Assembly (NCBI GenBank): GCA_000023185.1
Contig: CP001625.1
Location: forward strand, 452,089-516,088
Direction of reading: 5' to 3'
Source: Rhizobium leguminosarum bv. trifolii WSM1325
GTDB taxonomy: Bacteria; Pseudomonadota; Alphaproteobacteria; Rhizobiales; Rhizobiaceae
DNA: 64,000 nucleotides
The position numbers were made by a program, and so were the translations under genes. Position 1 is the first letter of the stretch. Each line of letters begins with the position of its first letter. Of the stretch, positions 35,519 to 45,184 are shown piece after piece. The notes under the pieces are model-generated. The model saw only the letters and a program-made list of their open reading frames with translations. It did no database searches and was not told where the DNA came from.

Positions 35519-36052
35519 ATGCTGTTTAGGAGACGGAAGCCGCTCTCACTGGCTCAGCGGATCCGTGCCCTCGTTTGGCCATCCAAGGGGCTATTGCGGT
35601 CCATCCGGTACATTGCCATTCGAGTGCTTCGATTGAAGGCTACTCCTCATGCAGTTGCGGCTGGCGTTGCAGCAGGGGTGGCCGTGTCCTGTACCCCCTT
35701 TCTCGGCTTTCATTTCATAATGGCATTTTGTCTGGCCTTCATCCTCAGAGGCAATATGATCGCGGCTGCGCTCGGGACGGCGTTTGGGAACCCTCTTACC
35801 TTTCCGCTGATCTTTGCTGCCGCCTACCGGATCGGAATCTTTCTTTTGGGTCGCGCGCCCGAGAGGGTGGGTGAAGCCAATCTGTTCACCCTGCTCCGGC
35901 ACCTCGATTTTGCACCGCTTTGGCATCCCATTCTAAAGCCGATACTTGTCGGCGGCCTTCCGCTCGCCGCGCTATCCGGTGCAGTCTTTTATGTATTGAC
36001 GTGGCAAGGCGTTCGCCTGTTCCAGCAGCGAGGAAAGCGGCGGAAATCGTAA
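35519..36052 (+). CDS. DUF2062 membrane protein
   Basis: This 177-residue inner-membrane protein has the DUF2062 pattern: a basic N-terminus, then ATPHAVAAGVAAGVAVSCTP, FLGFHFIMAFCLAFILRGN and GTAFGNPLTFPLIFAAAYRI, with a basic C-terminal tail. Three membrane segments are predicted. Function is unknown; relatives occur fused or adjacent to glycosyltransferases, matching the gene upstream. It converges with nhaA. Confidence 0.9.
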   Translation: MLFRRRKPLSLAQRIRALVWPSKGLLRSIRYIAIRVLRLKATPHAVAAGVAAGVAVSCTPFLGFHFIMAFCLAFILRGNMIAAALGTAFGNPLTFPLIFAAAYRIGIFLLGRAPERVGEANLFTLLRHLDFAPLWHPILKPILVGGLPLAALSGAVFYVLTWQGVRLFQQRGKRRKS

Positions 36053-36132
36053 GATCCAAAAGAGGCGGCGGCGCGAAGACCCTCCGAAGAACTTGATGTC
36101 CACGAGTGCCGTCGCCGCGAACTCGTAGATGA

Positions 36133-37323
36133 CTACGACCGGCTGCTTTTCCGCCGGCTCGCCATCAGAACCGCGGATCCGGCCACGCCAGAGATCGCCG
36201 AACCGAGCAGAATGCCGATCTTGACCTTGTCCTGTACGGCTGGGTCATCGAAAGCGAGAAGACCGATAAAGAGACTCATCGTGAAGCCGATGCCGCAAAG
36301 AAGCGCGACACCGGTCATCTGCGTCCAGTTCGCCATTGCTGGAAGCTGCGCAAAACGTAGCTTCACCAGGAGGCCGACGACGGAGAGAACCCCAAGCAAC
36401 TTGCCAGCAAACAGTCCGGCGGCGACGCCAATTGTATGAGGGTCTCCCAAACTCGAGATGGACGTGCCGCGAAGCGAAACGCCGGCGTTGGCCAAGCCAA
36501 AGAGTGGGACGATGATGAATGCCACTGGTCGATGAAGCAGGTGTTCGAGCCGGTGCAGCGGAGATTCTTCGTCGCTAGCCTCCGGAGCGCCGGGAGAAAG
36601 CTTAATCGGTATCGTCAAGGCCAGCAGCACGCCCGCAAGCGTGGCGTGGATCCCGGAGGTGAACATCAGCACCCACAAGGCGACGCCAAGGCCGAGATAA
36701 AGCGTCAGCGTCTTCACGCCGGCTCGGTTCATGAAAAACAGCAGGGCAAGAACTGCGGCGGCTCCGGCAAGGGCCAGGAGGTTGAGACCGTTTGTATAGA
36801 AGAGTGCGATGACGAGGACGGCGCCGAGGTCGTCGATAATGGCAAGCGCCGCCAGAAAGATTTTCAGGGACGCCGGAACCCGGTTGCCAAAGAGCGACAG
36901 CACTCCGAGCGCGAAGGCAATGTCTGTGGCCGTCGGGATCGCCCAACCGCGGAGGCTAGCTGGCGTCCCGGCATTGAAAGCCAGATAGACGAGGGCTGGG
37001 GCGAGCATTCCTCCGGCCGCGGCGGCACCGGGAAGAATTCGCCTGCTCCAGGTCGAGAGCTGGCCATCGAGCATTTCGCGCTTGATCTCCAGACCGACGA
37101 GCAGGAAGAACACGGCCATCAGGGCGTCATTGATCCAGTGCTGCAAGCTCAGTGGCCCGAGGTAAAGATGGAGGGCATGGAAATATGCGCCCGCCAGCGG
37201 CGAGTTTGCGACCGCAAGGGCCATTGCCGCGGCAGCCATCAAAACGATGCCGCCGGAGGCCTCGCTGTCAAGAAATCTGCGGAGAGTGGATTGAATGCGG
37301 CCAGTCGCGATCGGCAAGGACAT
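36133..37323 (-). CDS. nhaA: NhaA sodium/proton antiporter
   Basis: This 396-residue NhaA family protein has about twelve membrane segments. The ion-binding Asp pair is in [18 protein letters not shown]; the family stretches [20 protein letters not shown] and [20 protein letters not shown] are present. The C-terminal helix contains [17 protein letters not shown]. It exports Na+ in exchange for protons. The ATG at 37323 has AAGGGAG upstream; the frame extending to 37404 is not needed. It is single on its strand, converging with the DUF2062 gene. Confidence 0.95.
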   Translation of the reverse strand: MSLPIATGRIQSTLRRFLDSEASGGIVLMAAAAMALAVANSPLAGAYFHALHLYLGPLSLQHWINDALMAVFFLLVGLEIKREMLDGQLSTWSRRILPGAAAAGGMLAPALVYLAFNAGTPASLRGWAIPTATDIAFALGVLSLFGNRVPASLKIFLAALAIIDDLGAVLVIALFYTNGLNLLALAGAAAVLALLFFMNRAGVKTLTLYLGLGVALWVLMFTSGIHATLAGVLLALTIPIKLSPGAPEASDEESPLHRLEHLLHRPVAFIIVPLFGLANAGVSLRGTSISSLGDPHTIGVAAGLFAGKLLGVLSVVGLLVKLRFAQLPAMANWTQMTGVALLCGIGFTMSLFIGLLAFDDPAVQDKVKIGILLGSAISGVAGSAVLMASRRKSSRS

Positions 37324-38396
37324 GGTTTCGCGCTCCCTTCTGGAAGGTTGATCTTTGTCTCCGTCGATTTCGGGGAAGCCCGCGGCGCACGCAGCACACG
37401 CCATCCGGCGAGGAATAACGAAATGCTAGACGATTATCTAGACGCCCTCGTGCGATATTTCCATGTCTCTCACCACCTGACAGCTATACAAACCCTGCCT
37501 CGATAAGCAATTATCGGTCGCGCCAATAGAAATTAGTCGTCCGTGTGCAGAAGATCGCTCCACCGGTGCAGGTCACAACGGGAGATGGAACTGTAAAAGC
37601 GCGCGTTGTCATGCCTGTCTGCGGTTGCTCCCGCGCCGGCGCAGATCGGTAAAAAAAGCCCGCTCCAGCGGGGGAAGCCAAGGAGCGAGCCAGATGCCCT
37701 TAGCGTTCAAACGCCTCAGGAGAGCTCCCCACAATATACGCCCGCTCATGCGATTGTAAATTGTTCGGCAGATCGAGTATGCAGAACTCACAGCTCGTCC
37801 GATCTCTCAGCCGCACCTTCATCGCGACTCCAACTGACCAAGGTGCGCCCCCGCCCGCTCCGAGCCAAGTAGCGCGGCTCCATGAAGCTTTCGTCTCGAT
37901 CAGGGAACCTATGGGTTGCGACAGTTCGTTGAAAGCAGCTTCCGATTACACCGAGGGCGCTCCAAATTTCCAACTTGGTTTTCATATTTTGGCGCGCACA
38001 ACCACTGCATCGGCTCTGCCCTGTTCCTCATCGTTTATTTCCGCTAAGGCGACCGGCGACCGATGCGAAAAAAAAGTCGCAAGGGCATGCGTCCCGAGAA
38101 AAACACGCTATTTGCTGTCAGGTGGCTCAGGGAACCCTCCACTATGGAAGTGGTTGCACGATGGGCGATATGCTGGCCGAATGGCTGGCTCGGACGAGAT
38201 CATTCTGGAGGTCTCCTTCCGAGCCAGCTCAGGGCCTGGGTCGAATTAACGTGTGTGGCGCCGGGAAGATGGGGCTCCCATTTACGGCGCTAAAACCGGA
38301 AAAGACTGATTGTGGCCGAAGGATGAAATGGATGGCCCCTTCGGGTGGATTAGGCTACCTGAAGTGGATTCCGCGGCACAAAAGCTTATTCGGCAC
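37324..38396. other. Large gene-free region
   Basis: About 1.07 kb lies between the nhaA start and the end of the cytochrome oxidase operon. Frames on both strands (such as 37761-38249 plus) lack ribosome-binding sites and known families. The only clear signal is a minus-strand terminator at 37651-37672, so a transcript, possibly the end of the oxidase mRNA or a small RNA, finishes there. Confidence 0.5.
37651..37672 (-). terminator. Rho-independent terminator on the minus strand
   Basis: Read on the minus strand: CCCGCT, GG, AGCGGG, C, TTTTTTT. It lies about 725 bp past the last oxidase gene and upstream of nhaA. It ends a minus-strand transcript whose start is not obvious. Confidence 0.7.
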
Positions 38397-38660
38397 TCAG
38401 CGGGTTAAGTAATCGAAACTAGTCATTGAGAACAGGATCGCCAGCCAGGCGACCGCGCCCAAAGCCGAGAGCCTTGCCAGAGCGGGCTGCTCATCCAGAT
38501 GCATGTAGCGCCAGGCCACGAAGGCGCTTTTGGCCACAGCGATACCTAATGCAGCGACAAGTCCGATTGCTCCGGAAAGCACCGTGCTTGAGATCATTGT
38601 CAGTCCAAGCAATACGAGCAAGAGGCCCCAGACGGTTAGGATCGAGAATTCCTTTGTCAT
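38397..38660 (-). CDS. Cytochrome c oxidase subunit IV (prokaryotic type)
   Basis: This 87-residue protein with three hydrophobic segments has the prokaryotic subunit IV pattern (AVAKSAFVAWRYMHLDEQP). It is an accessory membrane subunit of the caa3 oxidase encoded by the preceding genes. It starts two bases after the subunit III stop and is the last gene of the 12-gene respiratory operon. Confidence 0.85.
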   Translation of the reverse strand: MTKEFSILTVWGLLLVLLGLTMISSTVLSGAIGLVAALGIAVAKSAFVAWRYMHLDEQPALARLSALGAVAWLAILFSMTSFDYLTR

Positions 38661-38662
38661 CG

Positions 38663-39298
38663 CTACCTCGCCAGATAAAGGAGTGGATAGAGGAAGATCC
38701 AGACGACATCGACGAAGTGCCAGTAAATCCCGCAGACCACCATGATGATGCTGCGCTGAGGCAAAGCTAGCTTTTGGGACAATGTTCCAATGAGGATACC
38801 GGCCATGATCAATAGGCCGAGCGACAAGTGAACTGCATGAAGTCCCGTGGAAATCAGATAAAGATCCATGAATAGGCGGTGGCTTGGCTCAGTCAATGCT
38901 GCGCCGCTTCCGGATACCGGCAGCAGACCCTCTTGATATTCCACCCGATATTCATAAGCCTTCAGACCAAGGAATCCTAAACCCAGGATAGCGGCCAACG
39001 CCACGAACCATGCTGTACGCTTTTCCCGACCGCGCTTGGCGCATTCCACCGCCATCGCCATCGCAGCGCTGGATGTCAATAAAACGGCGGTATTGACGCC
39101 AGCCAGCAGCCAATGCATCGTCTTCGACGCAACCACAACCTGCTCCGGATGCTCCAGCCGCAGCCAGGCGATCGTCAGGAAAATACCGCCGAACAGCAAG
39201 GTTTCGGTGCCGATGAAGATGTAGACCCCCATCATCACCGCTTCAACCTGGCGGTTAGGATCGTCATAAGGAACCCTCACGCGGGTGATTTCGGTCAT
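38663..39298 (-). CDS. Cytochrome c oxidase subunit III
   Basis: This 211-residue haem-copper oxidase subunit III has five or so membrane segments, including [20 protein letters not shown] near the N-terminus and [20 protein letters not shown], then ending [18 protein letters not shown]. The HxxH and WHFVDVVW motifs are typical. The short form lacking two N-terminal helices suits caa3-type oxidases. Its ATG overlaps the subunit I stop (ATGA), indicating coupled translation. Confidence 0.93.
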   Translation of the reverse strand: MTEITRVRVPYDDPNRQVEAVMMGVYIFIGTETLLFGGIFLTIAWLRLEHPEQVVVASKTMHWLLAGVNTAVLLTSSAAMAMAVECAKRGREKRTAWFVALAAILGLGFLGLKAYEYRVEYQEGLLPVSGSGAALTEPSHRLFMDLYLISTGLHAVHLSLGLLIMAGILIGTLSQKLALPQRSIIMVVCGIYWHFVDVVWIFLYPLLYLAR

Positions 39299-40959
39299 TG
39301 TTCGCCCTCCCGCTCCACCGGATAATCGTAAGGGGGGCCGCTAACGACCGGCAGATGGTCGAAGTTGTGCTTCGGCGGCGGCGATGGCACCGTCCACTCC
39401 AGTCCACGTGCATCCCAAGGGTTATCACCCGCAGGTTGGCCATAACGCATGGAATAGAACAGGTAGACGAAGGGCGTTAGATAGGCGAACCCAAGAATGG
39501 TCGCTCCGGCAGACGACAGTACGTGCAGGGTCTGGAACTCGGGCGGGTACACATGGTAGCGCCGTGGCATGCCCCAGTAACCCAACAGGAACTGCGGGAA
39601 AAAAGTCATGTTGAATCCAAGAAAAATGAAAATGGCAGTAATACTGCCCCAGATGTGGTTGTAGCGGCGGCCGATGATCTTCGGCCACCAATAGTGCAGG
39701 GCGCCGAAGAAGGCGGATACGGTACCGCCAACCATAATGTAGTGAAAATGCGCCACCACGAAATAGGTGTCGTGGACGTGGAGGTCGATAGCCAGCATGG
39801 CGAGCATGAGCCCAGTCAATCCGCCGACAACGAACAGACCGATGAAGCCCATGGCAAAGAGAAACGGCGGATCGAGGCCAATGTGGCCCTTATAGAGGGT
39901 TGCGGTCCAATTATAGACCTTGATGCCTGACGGAACCGCGACGGCCAAGCTCAGTAATGAGAACGCGGCGCTGGCGTACATCGACTGGCCGGAAACGAAC
40001 ATGTGATGCCCCCAGACAAGGAAGCCAATTGCGGCGATCGCCATGGAGGACCCAGCCACGAACTGATAACCAAACACGGGTTTGCGGGCGGCAGCAGCTA
40101 TCAGCTCGCTGACCACCCCGAGTGCCGGGAGCACCATGATATAGACCGCAGGATGGCTGTAGAACCAGAACAGGTGCTGGTAAAGCAGAGGATCGCCACC
40201 CAGAGCAGGATCGAAGACGCCGAGGTGGAAAAAGCGTTCAGCGACGATCAGCACCAGCGTGACCGACAAAACAGGCGTCGCCAGGACAAGAACGAGCGAT
40301 GTCGCGTAATGCGACCAGACAAAGAGCGGCAGACGACCCCAGGTCATACCCGGGCATCGAAGCTTGTGGATCGTGACGATGAAGTTCAGCCCGGTTAGAA
40401 TGGACGAGAACCCGGCGATGAAAACCGCCGTCGCTGCAAGAACAACGTTTCCGTTCGAAAACATGGAGGAGAGCGGCGTGTAGAATGTCCATCCGGTATC
40501 GACGCCGCCGGTGACCACCACAATCAATGTGAACAAGCCAGCCAATACAAAGATATACCAGCTCAGGAGATTGAGGCGCGGGAACGCAAGGTCGCGCGCG
40601 CCGATCATCAGCGGGATCAGGAAATTGCCAAACGTGTTCGGAATAGACGGAATGAGGAAGAACCAGACCATGATCACGCCGTGGAGGGTGAAGGCACGAT
40701 TGTAGCCCTCATTGGTCAGCAAATCTCCCTGCGGTGTCAGGAGATCCGCGCGCACAAGAGCAGCGGCGACGCCGCCGATGAAGAAGAAGAATGTAATTGC
40801 GATGAGATAAAGAATCGCGACACGCTTATGGTCCGTCGATAGAAGCCATGAGCGCAGACTGTGGCCTGCCCTCAAATAGCTGACGCGTTCCTCCCGAGTC
40901 TGGGAAAGCCCCTCTCGATGGAGATTGGTGTTTAAGTGCGTTGCATCATTGCGTGGCAT
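39295..40959 (-). CDS. Cytochrome c oxidase subunit I (A2-type haem-copper oxidase)
   Basis: This 554-residue twelve-helix catalytic subunit has the CuB/Tyr region [18 protein letters not shown], where the Glu of A1 enzymes (HPEVY) is replaced by Ala and a Tyr-Ser pair precedes it, the hallmark of A2-type oxidases. Further CuB His are in GHHMF and the haem ligands in [13 protein letters not shown] and the helix [14 protein letters not shown]. It reduces O2 to water and pumps protons. The ATG at 40959 overlaps the end of subunit II by 14 bp and has AGGGGG upstream. Confidence 0.95.
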   Translation of the reverse strand: MPRNDATHLNTNLHREGLSQTREERVSYLRAGHSLRSWLLSTDHKRVAILYLIAITFFFFIGGVAAALVRADLLTPQGDLLTNEGYNRAFTLHGVIMVWFFLIPSIPNTFGNFLIPLMIGARDLAFPRLNLLSWYIFVLAGLFTLIVVVTGGVDTGWTFYTPLSSMFSNGNVVLAATAVFIAGFSSILTGLNFIVTIHKLRCPGMTWGRLPLFVWSHYATSLVLVLATPVLSVTLVLIVAERFFHLGVFDPALGGDPLLYQHLFWFYSHPAVYIMVLPALGVVSELIAAAARKPVFGYQFVAGSSMAIAAIGFLVWGHHMFVSGQSMYASAAFSLLSLAVAVPSGIKVYNWTATLYKGHIGLDPPFLFAMGFIGLFVVGGLTGLMLAMLAIDLHVHDTYFVVAHFHYIMVGGTVSAFFGALHYWWPKIIGRRYNHIWGSITAIFIFLGFNMTFFPQFLLGYWGMPRRYHVYPPEFQTLHVLSSAGATILGFAYLTPFVYLFYSMRYGQPAGDNPWDARGLEWTVPSPPPKHNFDHLPVVSGPPYDYPVEREGEQ

Positions 40960-41902
40960 CGGCCGCGCCCCCTGTTCCAATCGACTTGATGTAGGCGACG
41001 AGCTTCAGTACCTCCTCTTCCGAAAGGATGTTCTGGAACGTCGGCATGATCGGCGGATACCCGGCGGCGAGCTGCTTCTGCGGCAGCAGAATGCTGTCGC
41101 GGATGTACTGATCATCCGCCTTCACGGTCGTCCCGTCTGAGAGGGGCACCGGGCTACCGTAGACGCCATCGAGCTTCGGTGCGTGCACGCTTGCCGAGGG
41201 ATCATGACAGCCGCTACAGCCGTGACTGCGAAAGAGCGCCGCGCCTGCAGCCGCCAAAGTTTGGTCGACGGAAAAACGGCTCAGCCACCGGCTATACTGC
41301 GCATGTGTGGTGACGATAATCTGGCCGCCCATTTCGGAATGATCAGTGCCGCAGAACTCGGCACAGGTTAGACGGAAAGTCCCGACCTTGTCCGGCGTGA
41401 ACCACATCACCGTATAACGGCCCGGAACCACATCCTGCTTCAGACGTAGGGCGGGGACGAAGAGGCTATGGATAACGTCTTGCGAGGCCATGGTAAGCTT
41501 GACCGGCTGGTCTACTGGTACATGAAGCTCGTTGATCTCACCCTGCCCTTCAGGATGCTGAAATTTCCACATCCACTGCTTGGCGACGACGTCGATATCG
41601 AGCGCATTCGCCGGCGGGAAATAGCGTGTAGCGAAAAGTGCTGTCGACCAGCCGAAAAAACCGAGAAGGCATAAGGAAGGCAGGATAGACCATGACAATT
41701 CCAGCCGAAGATCTCGTTTCGGCGGATGAACGCGATTGGCTGGTTTGCCACGGCGATACTTAATGGCAAAGACGATGATAAGGATGAAGACAGGCCCCGC
41801 CATGGCGAGGATGAGCGCGGAAAAAGCGATAGCGAAGATGTCGACCTGCTGGCTGTAGGTGGAGCTTTCGACCGGCATCAGAAACGCAAACAGGTCAGCC
41901 AT
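40946..41902 (-). CDS. Cytochrome c oxidase subunit II with fused cytochrome c domain (caa3)
   Basis: This 318-residue subunit II has two N-terminal membrane helices, a CuA cupredoxin domain with the CuA loop [12 protein letters not shown] and an upstream His in [12 protein letters not shown]-terminal cytochrome c domain carries haem motif CSGCH and Met ligand candidate IMPTF. The fusion defines a caa3 oxidase, which can take electrons directly from a partner complex. The ATG at 41902 has GGAGGT eight bases upstream (a GTG lies one codon earlier). It overlaps the SCO gene. Confidence 0.95.
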   Translation of the reverse strand: MADLFAFLMPVESSTYSQQVDIFAIAFSALILAMAGPVFILIIVFAIKYRRGKPANRVHPPKRDLRLELSWSILPSLCLLGFFGWSTALFATRYFPPANALDIDVVAKQWMWKFQHPEGQGEINELHVPVDQPVKLTMASQDVIHSLFVPALRLKQDVVPGRYTVMWFTPDKVGTFRLTCAEFCGTDHSEMGGQIIVTTHAQYSRWLSRFSVDQTLAAAGAALFRSHGCSGCHDPSASVHAPKLDGVYGSPVPLSDGTTVKADDQYIRDSILLPQKQLAAGYPPIMPTFQNILSEEEVLKLVAYIKSIGTGGAADATQ

Positions 41903-42698
41903 CACGCTCCACCTCCTTCCGCCGCTCGCGCATCACGGAAAGGCTAAGCCATCCTAGCAATAGTGCGGCCGTCACGCCGGCGAAGATACGCAACGCGTCC
42001 CAGATGATTGGGGAATACTGACCGGTCGTAGGATCGTAATGGTAGCAGAGAAGAAGGAGCTGGTTTGCCCATGAGCCTATCTGCCCCTGCCCCGCTTCCG
42101 TTAGCGCCAGCTTGAGGTCGTCCGGCGTCGGCGCCAGTCCGTACAACCAGTGACTAAGATGACCCCCCGGCGTCAGCACTGCAGTGGCAGCGACGTGCGC
42201 ATATTGCCCGATTTCTGGGTCCCAGGCGTAGCGGTAGCCGAGTGCCTGGGTCACCCCTGCGATGGCTTTCCTGCTGCCGGTCAAGGCATGGACTTTGACA
42301 GCAAGATTGGGGTAGCGCTTGCGAAGCTCCGTCATCGATTGCTGAGCGTCGCTAGGTGTTTCCGCCGGATCGATGCTCATTGCAACGACGGCAAAATCCT
42401 CTCCGGGTTGGTAGGGCTGGCTGCGAATAGCATCCATGAGGCCCGAAAGGGTTACGCCGCAAATGTTGGGGCACCGGTGAAGGAGAGGAACAAGCAGCAT
42501 CGGCCGCCCGCGAGCAAGGCTGTCGAGGCTGATGTCGCGGCCCTTTTCATCAACAAAACTGCTCGATAGGGGAATCTGTGCATCGGGATGTTGATCTATG
42601 CCCGCCTGCTTGAAGGGATCGAAAGCCTGCGTCGAAATCGGTCCAAGGACCAGGCTTACGACCATCGACGTCAGGAGGCCTTTGAGCAAACCCGTCAT
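41895..42698 (-). CDS. SCO1/SenC family copper chaperone
   Basis: This 267-residue thioredoxin-fold protein has an N-terminal signal/anchor, the copper-binding HRCPNICG (CxxxC) motif and the distal His in GQYAHVAATAVL. A C-terminal membrane helix follows (IFAGVTAALLLGWLSLSVM). SCO proteins deliver copper to the CuA site of subunit II. The ATG at 42698 overlaps the upstream stop (ATGA). Its place directly before subunit II fits CuA assembly. Confidence 0.93.
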   Translation of the reverse strand: MTGLLKGLLTSMVVSLVLGPISTQAFDPFKQAGIDQHPDAQIPLSSSFVDEKGRDISLDSLARGRPMLLVPLLHRCPNICGVTLSGLMDAIRSQPYQPGEDFAVVAMSIDPAETPSDAQQSMTELRKRYPNLAVKVHALTGSRKAIAGVTQALGYRYAWDPEIGQYAHVAATAVLTPGGHLSHWLYGLAPTPDDLKLALTEAGQGQIGSWANQLLLLCYHYDPTTGQYSPIIWDALRIFAGVTAALLLGWLSLSVMRERRKEVERDG

Positions 42699-43069
42699 GG
42701 TTGGGCTCCCTGCCTTCTGGCGGGTCCGAGGTCCGGCCACCCCTGCTGCGCCAGGAGCTTCATGGCTTCATCGATCGGAATATGCGCGGAACTGCGAGCC
42801 TCGTCATTCCAACCTGCCTGTGCTAGGCGTTCCGCCGCCTCGGATTCGATACGGTGATTATCAGCTTTCGGATCGACTTCGAGCCGTACGCCCAGACGAA
42901 GCTCACCCTGCTGGGGAACCTGGCTTGCAGGCTTTGTCCAAGCGAGGACTGCCGTGGCAACTGCCACGCAGGCGATCATGAGTATAAAAACGAGCAAAAG
43001 CGCAAAGAGAGCTCGCCGGGGGGCGATGTCTCTGGTCTCGACAGCAGGAAGATGTTCAAGTGCTTTCAT
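42695..43069 (-). CDS. Conserved small membrane-anchored protein between ActF and SCO
   Basis: This 124-residue protein has one N-terminal membrane helix (LFALLLVFILMIACVAVATA) and a soluble domain ending with a helical AHIPIDEAMKLLAQQGWPDL motif; the pattern HIPIDxAM recurs in proteins near alternative complex III genes of other proteobacteria, as I recall. It overlaps both neighbours by ATGA, so it is made with the complex. There are no Cys or haem motifs. A likely role is assembly or as a subunit linking complex III and oxidase; this is inference. Confidence 0.8.
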   Translation of the reverse strand: MKALEHLPAVETRDIAPRRALFALLLVFILMIACVAVATAVLAWTKPASQVPQQGELRLGVRLEVDPKADNHRIESEAAERLAQAGWNDEARSSAHIPIDEAMKLLAQQGWPDLGPARRQGAQP

Positions 43070-44103
43070 GGAGCGTCTCGTTCCTGACGTCGGGCGGTTC
43101 CGCGCCCAGCTGATCCGAGGCCGAAGGCCACCAAGGCCATGCCTGCGCTGGCCGCTGCATAGGATGGCCATGCCCAGGCGGGTCGGACCAGTTCCGGGAG
43201 CACGAGCCAGCCAATCTCCAGGAATGTGCCGGACAGCGTAAGCGCCGCGAAAAAGATGAGCCAGCGCCCATTCTGTCGGACCGGCGGGAAGAGCAGCAAA
43301 AACGCCGGCACCAGTCTCAGCGTGAGCAGGATCAGGACCAGCCAATACCAGGCGCCTTCGGAGCGGCGCGCAAACCAGGCGGCCCGTGCGGGAAGGTTGC
43401 CCGACCAGAGAATGAAATATTGCATGAAGTCGAAATAGGCCCAGCACAGCAGAAACGTCAGAAACAACGAACCCATGAGAGATCGCTCGCTGGCAGCGGG
43501 TGACGACCGGAAGCACCGGATAAGGACGATTGCAGCGAAAGCGGTCAGCGTCTGTATGGCGAGGAAATAGAGCCCAAAACCCGACGAGTGAAATTTAGGA
43601 TCAAGGGAAAGCACAAGATCGGTGGCGAACAAGCCATCCAGGAGAACGAAGAAGACGAGGCCGCCAATTGCCAAAGCCCTGTGCTGCCCTCGTGAAAGAT
43701 GGAATGCGATCCAAACGCCTCCCCCGACGAAGACCACCAATCTTGCCGCAAGACCCAGAGGCGTCAGATAATCGGCCTGGAAACCGGAAAGACCCTCACC
43801 TGAATACCAGGGAAAGATGGTCTTCATGCCAAGAAGGACAGGAAGAACGAAAAGCGCCAGCACCGGTATAAGCCCCGCAAGCAAGTTAGCCGGCGGCCTA
43901 ATTACCGTACGCCAGAAGCCGGGAATGACGTCGGCGAGCATCAAGAAAAACAGCCCGCCGAGAACAGGCGCGCTTTGGAGAACGAAGGCAGCAAGCCAGC
44001 CGGTAAGCGCCTCGCGAGGAGCAGCGAACGAAGCAGCGAAGACAAGCGCCAGTGCGACAGATCCCAGCCCCAGCTGCGGATCCAAGATGATCCGCGTTTT
44101 CAT
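43066..44103 (-). CDS. actF: Alternative complex III subunit ActF
   Basis: This 345-residue integral membrane protein has about ten hydrophobic helices (for example SVALALVFAASFAAPREALT, then PVLGGLFFLMLADVIPG). It is of the ActF type, related to ActC/NrfD-like quinol-binding membrane subunits. It overlaps ActE and the next small gene by ATGA. In alternative complex III, ActC and ActF form the membrane core beneath the haem and iron-sulfur subunits. Confidence 0.88.
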   Translation of the reverse strand: MKTRIILDPQLGLGSVALALVFAASFAAPREALTGWLAAFVLQSAPVLGGLFFLMLADVIPGFWRTVIRPPANLLAGLIPVLALFVLPVLLGMKTIFPWYSGEGLSGFQADYLTPLGLAARLVVFVGGGVWIAFHLSRGQHRALAIGGLVFFVLLDGLFATDLVLSLDPKFHSSGFGLYFLAIQTLTAFAAIVLIRCFRSSPAASERSLMGSLFLTFLLCWAYFDFMQYFILWSGNLPARAAWFARRSEGAWYWLVLILLTLRLVPAFLLLFPPVRQNGRWLIFFAALTLSGTFLEIGWLVLPELVRPAWAWPSYAAASAGMALVAFGLGSAGRGTARRQERDAP

Positions 44104-44627
44104 GGCTTCGCGACCTTTCCCTCTACCTGCACCCCAGCCAAGGTGGCCGGAGGAGCATTCTGGCTGAGTTGCAGAGCCTTGACGTAAGCAGCAATCGCCC
44201 AGCGGTCACGCGGTTCCACGCGGTCGGCATAGGAATACATTACGCCGTGCCCATGGGTGATGACGTCTACGACATAGCCGCTGGAAGCATCTCTCAGCCT
44301 CTTGGTGTGAAAGCTCGGCGGATGGGGAAACCCGCGGGAGGGGATCCGGCCGTTTCCATACCCAGCTGGATCATGGCAGGGCGTGCAATAAATCATATAG
44401 CGCTGCTGGCCACGCTTTAGCAGCGCGAGCGACATTGGCGGCTTGTCTTCCACTGCATTGCGGTAAGCATCGTCATCCCGGGAAATTGCGCCATCTGGCG
44501 GCGCTTGCAAGGACTTCCCATCTTCAAAAAGGCCGCTCTTCTCGTAAGAATCATAGCGCGGCTGATGATCCATATTATCGCATGACGACAGCAGCAGGAT
44601 GGCGGCGCCGAACAGCATCCATTTCAT
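44100..44627 (-). CDS. actE: Alternative complex III subunit ActE, monohaem cytochrome c lipoprotein
   Basis: This 175-residue protein has an N-terminal lipoprotein signal (MKWMLFGAAILLLSSC, lipobox Cys at 16) and one c-type haem motif CTPCH, with a Met ligand candidate in HGVMYSYADRV. It is the ActE subunit that passes electrons to the terminal oxidase or a soluble carrier. It overlaps neighbours by ATGA on both sides. Confidence 0.92.
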   Translation of the reverse strand: MKWMLFGAAILLLSSCDNMDHQPRYDSYEKSGLFEDGKSLQAPPDGAISRDDDAYRNAVEDKPPMSLALLKRGQQRYMIYCTPCHDPAGYGNGRIPSRGFPHPPSFHTKRLRDASSGYVVDVITHGHGVMYSYADRVEPRDRWAIAAYVKALQLSQNAPPATLAGVQVEGKVAKP

Positions 44628-45184
44628 TCCGGCTCCTCCGTCTGGCCCACGATGAAAAGCATCACCGGATTCAGCGAACGCAGGAACTCTGCCGTCGCCT
44701 CTACGTCAAAACGCGGGTCGTTTCCGAACACGATTAGAAAGAACCGGTCAGTGCTGACGAGGTTAAACCTGTCAATGTCAAACACCGGGTGGTGCAACCG
44801 GGGTAGCCGATTGAGAAGAAGCATTCCCAATACGGCGGCCAGCACAGTAAAGAGCACGCAGGTTTCGAAGGTAATCAGCATGAAAGGCTGCCATGCAAAA
44901 AGCGGGCGTCCTCCGATATCGATCGGAAAATCCCAATTGGTGTAGATCTGCATTGCATAGCCTGCAGCCGCGCCGAAACCGCCGCCCAGAATTGTGATCC
45001 AAGGTACGCGGTTGTCTTCTACGTCCAGGGCCGCCGACAGGCCTGGAAGGGGAAATGGCGAGTAGGCATCCAGCGAGCAGAAGCCTTCTGCGCGGGTCCT
45101 TCCTGCTGCCTCGACTAACCTCTCGCCCGCGTCGAATTCCACAAGGATACCGAAAGGCTCAATGTCTGCGCTGGGTTCACGCAT
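44624..45184 (-). CDS. actD: Alternative complex III subunit ActD
   Basis: This 186-residue DUF3341 family protein has an N-terminal soluble part (GILVEFDAGERLVEAAGRTR) and two membrane helices (ITILGGGFGAAAGYAMQIY and MLITFETCVLFTVLAAVLGM). It is a structural subunit of alternative complex III. The ATG at 45184 overlaps the ActC end by 8 bp; the longer frame to 45349 is a shadow of ActC. Confidence 0.92.
   Translation of the reverse strand: MREPSADIEPFGILVEFDAGERLVEAAGRTRAEGFCSLDAYSPFPLPGLSAALDVEDNRVPWITILGGGFGAAAGYAMQIYTNWDFPIDIGGRPLFAWQPFMLITFETCVLFTVLAAVLGMLLLNRLPRLHHPVFDIDRFNLVSTDRFFLIVFGNDPRFDVEATAEFLRSLNPVMLFIVGQTEEPE

Noticed and set aside
36436..37506. 356-codon plus-strand frame
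   Set aside because: It is a shadow of nhaA with Gly/Arg/Gln-rich random composition.
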